A stretch of 64,000 nucleotides of DNA, taken from NCBI RefSeq assembly GCF_002127325.2, contig NC_035444.2:81891870-81955869 (forward strand). The letters run 5' to 3'. Both the position numbers and the translations under genes were made by a program. This DNA is from Helianthus annuus. Its lineage: Eukaryota; Streptophyta; Magnoliopsida; Asterales; Asteraceae. Shown here piece by piece: positions 36,196 through 47,430 of this stretch. Numbering within the stretch: the first letter of the stretch is position 1; the number at the start of each line of letters is the position of its first letter. Below the pieces are notes generated by a model. That model saw nothing but the letters and a program-made list of their open reading frames with translations, did no database searches and was not told the origin of the DNA.

Positions 36196-39100
36196 CTATT
36201 TTGTACCACTGGTACCCGCGCCATCTTGGCCGTCACCAGCAGTATTTTCTTCTTTCGCATCGGCATACAGCATCCGCAACTGGTCTACATAGTCCGCTGC
36301 ATCTAAGCATTCATCAAGCTTCTCAACAGAAGAAAGAGACATGTCATAAAATGATGCAACGGCCACCTCAAGAAGCGCTTCGGTGTCCACATCGCGAAAC
36401 CCGGACCGTTCATTAGTGTAGCCGCCTTTAGACAAGACGTTTATATGGCCGATGCAGCGGTTATAACCAGCTTTAAAACCAGCATCACGGGCACGCTGAT
36501 TAATCAAGTCTATACCAATTGCGGTCTCAGGCGCGTCCATGATAGCTTTAACAAACTGCAACAAAAGAACAATAAGATCATCACGTGCTAATCCAAGTAA
36601 AATACAAGGCACGAGATACTTACATGTGCAATACCGTGACTCCGCATCCACTCACGGTCAGCCTCAAGCTGGTTAAACGAAGAGGTCAGGGCATCTCTGG
36701 CCTCGACAGCCTAATTAGCCCGCTCTTCAGCTACAGTCACGCGGGCAGTAATGTCTGCAAGCTTGGCCTCTCGAGTCTGCACATCAGCCTTTCAAAAGCA
36801 AGAAGCAGTTTGCACAAAATTAGTAAACATTCTCGAAAGGCAGAAAGAAAAGTTCAACTGAAAAGGCAACTCATACCTGAAGGCTGCCAACAACCTGATT
36901 CAAACGGGTGCGCTCAGCATTCGCTTCTTCAAGAGCCTTAGAAGCACGAATCTCCCTCTCCTTGGCCTCTTCAAGGGCCTTTGCAGTACGGGCCCCAGCC
37001 TCTTTGGCCTCTTCAAGCGTCTTTACAGCCCAGGCCTCCGCCTGCTGGGCTTTAACAGCAATCGCCTCATCCGCAGCTTTCTCCTTGCCCAAAGCAGCAT
37101 TCGCTGCCTTGGCATTCGTCAACTCCTGACGAACACGAAACACTGTTTCATTCATCTTGGCCCAAGATTCTTTCCATGACTTACGCTCACTAGAAAGAGT
37201 TTGTTTCCAACTCTTGCGCTCCTCAGAAAGTAACTTGGCAAGAGTACGAACCTGTTTGAGCTCAGCAGTCGCAGCCCACTCCTCGGTTTGCTTCTGCTTT
37301 TCAAAAGCAGCCCTATCTTTTTTAAGCTGCTCTGCACCCGCACGAGCAACCTTGACCAACTCCTCCGCCTCGGCCTGCAAGCGCGCAGCCTCCTCCTCCC
37401 TGCGACCCATCACCTTGTAATCTTCCAGAATGGCATTCGCCACTATGGAACTTCCCACAAGCATGGTGGAAAGTTGCTTGATGCGCAGTTCACGAGGTGC
37501 AGAACGGGCACGATCAGTTTCAAATGGGGTGCCCAGGCCACCCAGAATCTCCTTGCAAGCAGAAGGATCGTTGGAAATATCATCCCCCTGCATAACAGTC
37601 CAGGGGGGTCGGTGATAGCTCGTACTACGATCCTGCGTATAGGTGCGGTAATAATACTCCAATTCAGACTCCCCAGGCTGAATAGGAGGCCCATCATAAC
37701 CCGCACCAACAGAAGCAGAACTAGTAACCTTCTCACCGGCGGGAGACTTCTGCGGCTCAGCACCAGATTTTTGCTTCCCAGCATCAGAAAACCTCAAATC
37801 TAAATCATCAGCATCATTTGGAGAAATGAGGTTGTTGGAAGAATCAACGGTATTAAAAATCTGAGCCGCAACCTTCTCCACAGTCTTCTCCGCCTACACG
37901 GTCGGATCAGGCACCACCTTGACAAAAGGTGCCGCAGATTCCTTCGGTACCCCCGCATCCGCAGCCGTGGTACGCGGGGGAGACGAAGGAGCATCAAAGA
38001 TAGAAAAATCTTTATCTTGCGGTTCTACAAAACAAAGAAAACAACTATCAGAAAACAAGTGTGCATACAAAACACTTGCAAAAGTTATACACTTACCAGC
38101 AGCAACCGCAGACTTCTTTTGTGTCGGACCAGCCCTTTTGGACTGAAGCTTCCAACGTTTCACCTCACCAACACCAGCAGTTTTTTGCTCAGGTTTCCTC
38201 TTCTCGCCCGCAAGGGTGGAACCCGCAGCAGTCCCACCTGCAGCCGCACCACCACCTGGAACACCTAAACCCTCAAGGGTGTCAGATACTACCACGTAAT
38301 CGGTATATCTGTGGTAACAAGAACGAGAGATACCTGCGGCCTTCGACACCAAAGGAGGGGCGGCAGAACCCTCAGTTTTCTCCTTACCGCGACCCCGCGC
38401 GGGTTTCTTCACCTGCTTCTTCTCCACATGTTTCTTAGGGACAGGTTTTTCAAACTTCCCCAGATCCCCAAGGGTACCTGCATTTAAACAATCAAGCAAG
38501 CAGATTACAAGGGTGAACTTTAAAAACAAGGGAATCTTAGAAGATACCTTCGCCTTCTGGCACGGGTGCATTCATTATCTCACGCGTGGGAACGCGGAAA
38601 TTGCCAACAATTTCCAAATTAAAACCTTCCCGTTCCCCACACGCAATCAACTCAACCTTCCCTTCAAAGTCCGGCTCAAACACCCTCCATAAAGGAGCAT
38701 CAGCTGATAAAACACATGCAAAGTCAGTAAGAACGAGTAAAGGGAACAAAGAAACCGCACAAGGGTGATAAATGCTTACCACCACTTTTTTCCCGCACAA
38801 CAGGCCTTGCCTTCCTATCCGGCCTGGTGAGCATCATTCGCAACAACCACAACTGATTGTTGTCCAATTTCTTAAGTTCAATAGGCCGCAGCAATCCACA
38901 GTTTTTGCGGTGGGGACAGGAATATCCTCCGAAGTAACACCCACACTCACGTCCCGAAAGGTCATGTTGGCATACACCGCACAGGCTTTAACGTAGAAAA
39001 ATCTCTTTTTCCACTTGGTAAGACCCTTCGGAGGGGTCATCAGCTTGGGACTCCCATACCTCTGGTTAAAAGAGAAAAAACCGGTGTTTACCGTCAACTG

Positions 39101-39533
39101 GTAAAACCGCCGGAAATTCTCAACAGTGACGTCCAAACCATGAGCACGGAAAGTGTACTCGAAGTTCCTGATCTGGAACATCCCAAATGGACTCAGTTGG
39201 GAAATGTGAAGGTGATAGTGCTCTAACACCTCGGCAACAAACACCGTCACCGGCAATCGGAGGTTGCCATCGTTAAAAAAACTCAGCCCATAGGGTGATA
39301 TATCCCGTCGGAGCATAGGCACCGGTGTCACCCTCTTGTGGGTAGGTGGCACCCCACTCATCCGCCATTTGTATGCTGGTCATCAGGATCCTAAACTGAT
39401 CCCTTGACCACTTCAATACCGGTAACCCACCACCAGGAGCACCACCATCATCGCCTTCATCTTCATCAGCCGCTGCCACCGGCTGTTCAGGGTTTTCACC
39501 CTCCACATTGTGTGGATTTGATGGTTCAGCCAT
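36196..39533 (-). pseudogene. Antisense extra ORF of a Tat-like element (putative gypsy-type transposase domain)
   Basis: Read from ATG 39533 (MAEPSNPHNVEGENPEQ). An acidic start leads to the block NLRLPVTVFVAEVLEHYHL, then FQIRNFEYTFRAHGL, then KRFFYVKACAVYA. This resembles the 'putative gypsy-type transposase' domain (Transposase_28 family) found in plant proteins and in extra antisense ORFs of Tat retroelements. A seven-A run (39275-39281) and a second slip near 38900 break the frame. GT-AG-like gaps separate further exons: 38800-38537; 38571-37894 (basic, Lys/Pro-rich); 37881-36871, a long Ala/Glu/Lys coiled coil (EEAARLQAEAEELVKVARAG), preceded by an in-frame stop; and a last exon, 36540-36196. 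It converges on the integrase. Function is unknown, and exon borders are by eye. Confidence 0.65.
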
Positions 39534-40640
39534 CAGAGATGTAGAAGAAAAGGAAATGAGTACTAAAAACTCAAACCACCTCACTGGTACGGAAGAGGCA
39601 TCACATGACCCTTCCAGATCTCCAGCTTGATTTACGAAGAGCAAAGACCATCTACATGGCCTTGGATCTTCTCCAGACTCCAAACTACCTTCTAGACACC
39701 ATAGTCCAGTACTCCTCCCACATGCAACTTGCATATGGCAGCAACACTAGACTGGGGGACTTGAAGGGGTATGGTCCCAGATCTCGCGTCAGCATCGACC
39801 GCGAGTGACCATTACCCTTATCAAAACCCTCACTAGCTAACAACCTACCTGTGTCCGTGCGGGAACGCGCCGACACAGTGGTTAAATCCAATCTGCCCAA
39901 TGATGGAGGAGGACTCACCTGGAATATGAGAACGGTATAGTGATACGGCATGGCACCGCATCTGGTGTATGAAAACGGAAGCGTTCACAGCGATGCGGCC
40001 TAGCACCGCATCCAGTGAACACTTCTATCAATACAAGGGAGCTGGATAACAGCAACAGTCACCACGGACGACGATGCGGCTTGGCACCGCATCTCACGTA
40101 TTTCTTGATCAAAGAGTGAGAAGCCGGAACGTCTACAGTTACCGCAAACAGCGATGCGGCCCGCCCCGCATCCTGTACACTCAGCAAGTGGGACTGACAC
40201 CACAGAGCAAGTAGCACCAATGGCAGCCGCCTGTCAGGTCTACGTAGGCGACAGACTAACGTGGCGTCACCTCCACAGCCGACATGCCTGACACACACCT
40301 GCAAAGGTGCAGCATGCCGTCAGTCTATCCATCCACCTCCTCATTCACTCCTCGGCTATAAATACCAACCCCAAACCAGGTTTGAGGTATCTCTTTACAA
40401 CTCTCTCACTACTACTACTATCATACTTTGCTTCCCAAGCAGACTACTGATTCTCACGCCGGAGAGTGGTAACAAGGAGCACCCCGCACCCCATCCTCTT
40501 TGTTACGAGTCACGGTTTGTTTTCTTGTGCAGGAGATCAACCGGCAGGCGATCCAGCCAGCGATCCTCGAGAGGAAGGGATTAACCCTTCTTGACGAGAC
40601 CAGTGTGTTAACCTTGCCCGGTTAACCATTGTTTCATCCA
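39534..40640 (+). repeat. Probable 3' LTR region of the Tat-like element
   Basis: Noncoding. Four 'gatgcggc....caccgcatc' dyads at about 39949, 39993, 40073 and 40153 are followed by a plus-strand TATA box (40357-40364, 'cggctataaatacc') and CT-rich sequence. The most likely right boundary is near 40628 ('ggttaacca'). No second LTR is present to fix the ends, so this is inference from promoter layout. Confidence 0.45.
40357..40364 (+). promoter_or_regulatory. TATA box, probable LTR promoter
   Basis: TATAAATA downstream of the GATGCGG dyads, in the same arrangement (dyads, then TATA) as in the family E LTRs. Confidence 0.5.
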
Positions 40641-41977
40641 CTAGCTAACTCTATAATTTCATAAACTACAACGTCAACTCAAAATTTAATTAAAAAATGC
40701 ATGATTACATATTAAAAGATGATTTAAAAGTAAATCCATAATAAAAAATACTTCAAAAGATAATCGAAAATCATTCAATTTTCCAACAAGCTATTTTAAA
40801 TGAAAGTGTATAATATGTTTAAGCCATTTGAGTGTTGAATACATCAAATTCACGATCGGATAAAAGATGAAATTCACTATTATCACCATCCTCATCAACT
40901 AGATGATAACTATTTTCGTTTCATACAATATTAAATAAGAACTTTTAGTCACGAATAATCATAATATATAAAAATTACGTAAGATAAGTAACATATATAA
41001 CAAAAATAAGTAACAACACAAACTAAAATAACCATGTGCCGGTACCGGTATTACGTTTCAAACCGGTATACTGGATTTTACCGCCGGTAGAAACCTTATG
41101 CCGTTTCACTTATTTACCGGAGTGTTTCATACCGGATTTACATCTGGAAACGGTAATACCGGTATTTACCGGTTTTTAAAACATTGTGTTCCTTAGTCAA
41201 TGTAGGGTTAGCTCATTGACTAATGTGTATATATACGGTTGAAGCCACATCTTACCACAATTTTGTATTTGTGTAGTGTGTATATCTACTAGAAGTCTAT
41301 AATTAATTGAAAAGTTTGATTTGAAACAGTTCATGAGATTTAACTACAATTAGTAAATACAAAATTGTGATAAGATGTGGGTTCAACCGTATTAACACGC
41401 TATTAAATTTGACTACATTTAAATTCTAAAACAACTTTGAAAGTATCTGAAGGATAAAAATGTAATCACTCATTATTTTCTCTTCAAAGACAATTGAAAA
41501 AAAAAACCCGTACACTCAAACCACATTAAAAAAAACTGCCCCACAACGCGAAGAATCAATTCTAGCTTGCTAAGTATAAAAATAAAGAAAAATATAACTT
41601 GAAAAAGTAATAACTATAAACGTTACTAAGGGTGGAGGGTATGGTCAATCACCCTAGGGTGTTTGAGTGAAATCCAACCCAATAATATTATGTCATGTCA
41701 ACTCCTCATTCCACTTCCCATTTTGCACTCAATCAGGGGTATCGTTAATCACCCTAGGGTGTTTGAGTAGATTAAAAAATAAAAAAATTGTGATTGGTTG
41801 AAAGGGGTTGAGACCCACCATTAAACCTCCCTCCCTCCTCCTTCCCTCCTCTTCCCAAATCGATGAATATACATCGAAAAGTGTCAAAATTTCGGTAACT
41901 CAAACATATGGGGGTGGTCACCGATCGATAACACCCACTCACCGCATGAGTCCCCGCACATTATACCCTGTAGCCTA

Positions 41978-41979
<2 letters not shown>
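40641..41979. other. Upstream intergenic region of the PPR gene
   Basis: AT-rich. A block dense in 'accggtat' palindromes lies at 41036-41180. A 160-bp MITE is listed separately. The segment 'aatcaccctagggtgtttga' occurs twice in direct orientation (41647 and 41747). No gene supported. Confidence 0.45.
41233..41392. mobile_element. Small MITE, 160 bp
   Basis: Inverted ends: 'atacggttgaagccacatct' followed by 'taccacaattttgtattt' at the left, mirrored by 'aaatacaaaattgtgataag' followed by 'atgtgggttcaaccgtat' at the right, about 38 bp with few mismatches. TA on either side may be the target. Family not identified. Confidence 0.7.

Positions 41980-42021
<42 letters not shown>
41980..42021. repeat. 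Poly-T run of 42 bases
   Basis: Uninterrupted T run 67 bp upstream of the PPR start codon. It could be a reverse-inserted poly-A tail or a slippage product. It lies in the 5' untranslated region or core promoter of the PPR gene. Confidence 0.9.
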
Positions 42022-42022
<1 letters not shown>

Positions 42023-42087
42023 AAATAATAAGTAATAACTATAGACTCCAGTCTCCACAACAATACTCTCTGTTCGATGCCCAAAAT

Positions 42088-43587
42088 ATGATCAGGCGAT
42101 TCCAATTTCAAACCCCTATCAAAACCCTCCCCTCTCTCCACCACCGCCTCACCACCACCACCGCCGCCGCCGTCTCACCTCCACCCACCACTACTCCCAC
42201 TCCTCCACCACCAGTCAACCCATCACACCTCCTCCGCGTCTCCACCATCCTCTACCAACAACAACACTCACCCGAATCAAGACTCCAAACCTCCCTCTCC
42301 CACTGCAATTTCCACCTCACCCATGAATTCTTCCTCCAAATCTGCAACAAATTCCCATATTCCTGGAAACCCATTTACAAATTTCACATCTTTTCCCAAA
42401 CCCAACACTTCAATCACAATCCAACCACCCTAAACAAGATGCTTGACATCATCGGAAAATCAAAAAACATAGACCTTTTATGGGACTTTGTTCAAGAAAC
42501 CGGTAATCGTACTTTGGTTACAGATAAAACATACATAATAGTGGTTAAAACTTTAGCTTCTGCCAGGGAACTGAAGAAATGTGTTGACTTTTTTCATGTT
42601 ATGAATGGGTTTGGATATGGGTATGATTTGGGGACTTTGAATAAGGTTGTTGAGAGTTTATGTGGGTGTAAACTTGTTGAAGAAGCTAAGTACATTGTTC
42701 AGAAGTTGAAAGGGGTTGTTAAGCCAGATGGGTTTACTTACAAGTGTTTGATTTGTGGGTTTTGTGATGTCGGTGATTTGGTTGAAGGTTCAAAGATGTG
42801 GAATTTGATGGTGGATGAGGGGTTTGTGGTGGGGATTGATGTTGTTGAGAAGATGATGGATACCCTTTTTAAGACGAATCGGTTTGATGAAGCGATGCGG
42901 CTTTTTCAGTCGGTTAGGGTTGATCGGGTTGATGAGTTGGGGCTTTCGAGTTATCGGCTTGTGATTAAGTGGATGTGTAAGAAGGACAAGCTTAGTCAAG
43001 CACGCGTGGTGTTCGATGAAATGCGTGAGAGAGGGATAGAACCGGATTGTATGACATTGGGTTCGTTGATATATGGGTTTTTGAGTAAAGCTAGGGTTCG
43101 TGAAGCGTATGAGATCGCGGAAGCGATCGATAACCCTGACATAAGCGTTTATCATGGGTTGATCAAGGGGCTTTTGAGGTTGAAAAAGGCGAATGAAGCG
43201 ACAAATGTTTTTAGGGAGATGATAAGGAGAGGGTGTGAGCCTACAATGCACACATATGTAATGCTGTTGCAAGGGCATTTAGGGAAGAGAGGGAGAAAAG
43301 GAGACGACCCGTTAATCAATTTTGACACTATATTTGTGGGCGGGTTGGTTAAGGCCGGGAAGTCGTTAGAAGCAACCAAGTATATCGAGAGAGTGATGAA
43401 TCGAGGACTCGAGGTGCCTCGGTTCGACTACAATAGATTCTTGCACTACTATTCCAATGAAGAAGGTGTTGTCATGTTTGATGTTATGTCAAAGAAATTG
43501 AGAGAAGTTGGTTTGTTTGATTTAGGAGACATATTTGAAAGATATGGTCAGAAAATGGCTACTAGAGACAAAAGGAGAGATAGGTGA
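42088..43587 (+). CDS. P-class pentatricopeptide repeat protein, probably mitochondrial
   Basis: Intronless 499-codon gene. The N-terminus, MIRRFQFQTPIKTLPSLHHR, is basic and Ser/Thr/Pro-rich without acids, like an organelle presequence; a Thr/Pro stretch follows to about residue 47. From about residue 115 to 450 the protein is built of 35-residue helical pairs. Examples are TYIIVVKTLASARELKKCVD, FTYKCLICGFCDVGDLVEGS, DCMTLGSLIYGFLSKARVRE, and PTMHTYVMLLQG. There are no E, E+ or DYW domains, so P class. Such proteins bind organelle RNA in a sequence-specific way. Overall it recalls the Arabidopsis At1g26500 group (from memory). It converges on the methyltransferase gene, with 323 bp between stop codons. 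It appears complete and intact. Confidence 0.93.
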   Translation: MIRRFQFQTPIKTLPSLHHRLTTTTAAAVSPPPTTTPTPPPPVNPSHLLRVSTILYQQQHSPESRLQTSLSHCNFHLTHEFFLQICNKFPYSWKPIYKFHIFSQTQHFNHNPTTLNKMLDIIGKSKNIDLLWDFVQETGNRTLVTDKTYIIVVKTLASARELKKCVDFFHVMNGFGYGYDLGTLNKVVESLCGCKLVEEAKYIVQKLKGVVKPDGFTYKCLICGFCDVGDLVEGSKMWNLMVDEGFVVGIDVVEKMMDTLFKTNRFDEAMRLFQSVRVDRVDELGLSSYRLVIKWMCKKDKLSQARVVFDEMRERGIEPDCMTLGSLIYGFLSKARVREAYEIAEAIDNPDISVYHGLIKGLLRLKKANEATNVFREMIRRGCEPTMHTYVMLLQGHLGKRGRKGDDPLINFDTIFVGGLVKAGKSLEATKYIERVMNRGLEVPRFDYNRFLHYYSNEEGVVMFDVMSKKLREVGLFDLGDIFERYGQKMATRDKRRDR

Positions 43588-43910
43588 ATTGCAACATTAT
43601 TCAACACTTGTATAGTTGTATTTAGGGATTACATATTGAACATGAAATGAGAGTAAATCTTGTAGTAACACATATTAAGCAAACTTTGTTACAGGGCAGT
43701 TACAATTACAACAATTAATGAACAAAAATAATAATAATAAAGAAAATAGAAAAAAAAATCTGAAGATATGTGGTAGCAAAACTTTCTGTAATCTACTGCT
43801 TACAATTGCTTCTGTTTTTCAATCTCAAGATACCAACTTGAGCCTGTGTAACACATCATTGGATTCTATACAGAAGAATGGTCCAGGTGAAGTTTAAACT
43901 TTTGTAGTAA
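43588..43910. other. Shared 3' region of two convergent genes
   Basis: Holds both 3' untranslated regions. AATAAA-like signals ('aataataataaagaaaatag', about 43728-43748) are present. No other feature. Confidence 0.6.
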
Positions 43911-46708
43911 TCATTTTCTTACAAATGGTTTTTGGCAAACCAGTAACCTTTGGTCGCTATCATTTTCAAGATCGATTACCCTTGCCTCCCATCGTATTTG
44001 TGTGGTAATCACACGCGCGTCTTCTATGGGCCCTAGTTTATCCGAAAGAACAACCCATCCCTGAAGAAAAAAGAATCCAATTAGATGCCAATACGGCTAC
44101 TTGATAATCGTATAACGTATGTATGTTTTGACGAATATATAATGTACCTCGGGGCGTAGAATACGGTCCATTTCTAGAAGTAAGTTTGTGATGCTGCATC
44201 CCTCTGATATAAGGTGTGAGAGGAGCCCATTGGCATGTAACATGTCATATGTCCTTGGATAAGTGGGAAATGGTTCACACCTATGTTTAAATACATGTAA
44301 AGGAAACAAATATGAAACTTATGTTTAAAGTTTGTTGGTTGAAATATGCCAAAAATGGCAAACACAAAAAGTTATCACCAAACATATCATGTTTCATTGA
44401 TGTTGAAGTAACAAAAAACATTTTCACCTGTAAGTAAATCATATCCAGCACATCAAGAGTAGGAAAGTTTTGCAGAGACTCACATGCCATTGTGATTATT
44501 TTTATTTGTTTTGTTTTGTTTTTTGGCCTTAAAACAGAGTGTCACATGCTTTTAGTCCTTTACATCTATGATTATTAAAACAGAAGGAATATATAGTCCA
44601 GTTTGGAATTTGGCAAAGTATGAAAATTATATAAAAATATTTATATAAAAAGTTTTGTAAAAGATATGCAACATTTCCCTTTTTGGTAAAATTTTTATCA
44701 AATGGAATTAAATTAATTCCTTACCAGTCATGCAGAACACCAATAAAACCTTGATCAAGTATAAGAGGGATCGTGTTACGAGCCTTAAACGGCACTACAT
44801 TCATCACCCATGCTGATTTTCCTGCTTCCAAAAACGCCGAATTCAATCCCCCAAAACGCGCATTCATGTCCATTACATTTCTTATCATATTATACGGAGG
44901 TAACGGATCTTCATCCCCGGGTCTTTTTGGGTGATCAGAAAAAATCAACGGTGTAAGTAACGACCAGTAATTTCTTAAAGCCGATTTTGAAGATTCAAAG
45001 TCTTCATAGAATTCATCCTGCTGAACTCCTGCAGAAAATAATGGACCAGAGTCAGCTTGTGCTCAGATTAAAATGAATTTAAGCTGCGTAACAACGATAC
45101 TTTCCATGAATTTCCAGCTCAGCAGGGGTAATATGGGAATCAGAAGATTTGTTCTGAACGGGAACCCAACGTTCGCTGGCTGTCACAGCTACACATGATG
45201 CAAGTGGCTGATAATACGAGTGAGTATCCTCTTGTTCTTCTCTACAAACAGGAATGACACCCTGTGTGCTAGAATCAAAACCGAATAAATTTCAATACGT
45301 TTCGTTTTAAAGGATATTAAATGTGAAATTTATGTTTGAATAAACAGCAAAGGTGGTTAATGGTTATATACTAGTCTCACCTAGATAAGTAGCATTGGGG
45401 ATCAATAGTTTTCTGCCAGACGAACGTTTCTTCTTGTCGACCAATCAAAGTCCAACAAATTTTGTGCTTTAATTCTTCAATCAATCTTCCTTTTTCGGTG
45501 CTTATTGAAGTCCCATGTAATACAAAGTAGCCGCCTGGCTTTAGTATCCGGTTAACTTCAATAAGAAACATTCCATCTGATTCACAAAACCAATATCGTA
45601 AAGGGATTAGTATTACTTACGGTTTTACCCAAATCGAGAAAGTTAACTATATACAAAAACAACTACCTTTTTGGTCCCATGAAACACCACATTGTGCACA
45701 ATGAATCATATCGTATGACAACGATGGAAATGGAAGTTTTCTTGAAATGAAGTTGCCAATAATTGCTGGAAGGCCTCTTTCAAGAGATAACTGAACTTGA
45801 CTACCGGTTAACTCATACGCAGCCATACATACAGCCATTAGTTTCAAAGATAGCAAATGCGCCCCAAAGCTGCCAAAACCACAACCAATATCAAGCACCG
45901 TGCGCACCTGTTTAAAAAGCGTAATCAATTAAAAAACGAAATAATAACTATAAATATCCTTAGATAAATTTATATAACTTACACCAGCTTGCCAAAATTC
46001 TGCATCACTTCCTAATCCTATCATCTCTGCAACTTGGCGCGAATGATCTTTGACACCATCAAAGATCAACTCGTCATCCGAGTGGAAAGAAATTTGGTTC
46101 TCTTCCAGCAGCATTAACCTAAAGAAGATTAACCAAATTACGTGAACGATAATTCATTTTAATCAAAATTTAAATTTCTAGAATTACCTTTTTGTCATGC
46201 TTCCAGAAGAAAGAAACTGATCCTTAGATATCTTCACATTTGCATTCCATATCACATCTCTCCCAACCGGCCAACTCAAGGGCGTTTTATAATCCCTTGG
46301 CGGACGAACCAAACAGTACGGTTGGTCTTGTAACACTTCACAATGCCGGTCAAACTCCTCACCGTCTTTATACCCAGCTAACACGTTCGCAGACACATTA
46401 TAGCAAGGAACATAGTCCTCCCTTTCCTTTCCACAAAACCTAAATCCCTTCAAATCATTATTTCCAGACGAAAAACTTTTTAACTCGATATAATCACTTG
46501 CCGTATGCTCCTTTAATCTTCTATAGTTTGTATACACTTCACGTGTTACGCTAGTCGTTTGCGTGTTGAACGGACCAGAAGAAGACGAACTTAACAACGC
46601 GACAAGCACAAAAACACTAACAACACATAGAAGTAACCAATTGCGCGGCGGTCTATGGCCCGAAAATATTTGCAGCTTATATAACCACCAGGGGATTCTC
46701 ACATCCAT
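43911..46708 (-). CDS. Probable methyltransferase PMT5-like (QUA2/QUL family), eight exons
   Basis: Exons on the minus strand: 46708-46188, 46118-45983, 45907-45667, 45576-45381, 45268 to about 45096, 45028-44725, 44280-44148, 44060-43911, summing to 618 codons. The N-terminus is [20 protein letters not shown]. Then come one membrane helix (about residues 23-40), a Ser-rich stem and the PMT domain, so a type II Golgi protein. The SAM-binding motif [16 protein letters not shown] starts exon 3. Later family blocks are [38 protein letters not shown], and the C-terminus [20 protein letters not shown]. Relatives in Arabidopsis (QUA2, QUL1/2) act in pectin homogalacturonan formation. All junctions are GT-AG and in frame except exon 5/6: the obvious donor at 45099 shifts the frame, while a weak GTTG donor five bases on restores it. 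Confidence 0.92.
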
Positions 46709-47274
46709 TTTGTTACAATTTTACAAACTTAATAAAGCAGAAACTTATCATAAGTTCATAACATACAAGTTAACTACCAATCACAACATCAAATTCAAAT
46801 CACAAAAAGAAACAAGTGCAAATGTGCAATAACTGTAGCTAAAGTAGATCAGAGATTTTTTTTTTTCAACTATTCAACAGAATTAACAGAATTCCAGCAA
46901 GATTATCTTCAGATCAACCTGCAATCATCAAAGCATCAAATACTCAAATCACAACAACAAACCAACATACAAAACATTACAATTGTCTTCAAAATTTGCT
47001 CTTTTTACATTAAATTTCAACGGATCTGACACAAACCTAACAAAATATGTAATCAGTTAATACAATGAGTTAATGATGAAACAACAGTCACTCAGTGTAA
47101 GCTAAAAGATAGTTTTTTTTAGCTCAATTTTAAACACTTAGAAACATGATTAAACAGCGATTACCCAGGGAGTTGAGGAGGGTTGTATGTGTAGATTTAC
47201 TCAGCTTTTGAAGACAAAGGTCAGCAACAGTAATGATTCACCATTGACGAGTAGAGAGAGAAAGATAGCAGCTT

Positions 47275-47321
<47 letters not shown>

Positions 47322-47430
47322 AGCAATTACAGTTGATCAGTTTTTTACTATTTTTCAGATTTATAGGTGTCATGACCGATCCAAAACGGCTCTCAAATTC
47401 ATAAAAAAACATAAAAGGCTGGAAATCTTT
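46709..47430 (-). promoter_or_regulatory. PMT 5' leader and promoter region
   Basis: Upstream of the PMT start. A plausible leader intron runs from 'ctgggtaatcgc' (donor, about 47168) to 'gattgcaggttgat' (acceptor, about 46922) on the minus strand. A (GA)n run of about 43 bp at 47277-47319 reads as (CT)n in the transcript direction, common in plant 5' leaders. The second copy of this region (52233-52956) has only about 20 bp of (GA)n. Confidence 0.55.

Noticed and set aside
36908..38438. Plus-strand ORFs rich in Ala/Ser/Leu over the antisense coiled coil
   Set aside because: Reverse-strand readings of a GC-rich Ala/Glu/Lys coiled-coil region.
42790..43278. Minus-strand ORF of 162 codons within the PPR gene
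   Set aside because: The opposite strand is an intact PPR protein with clear repeats; the antisense frame has no domain.
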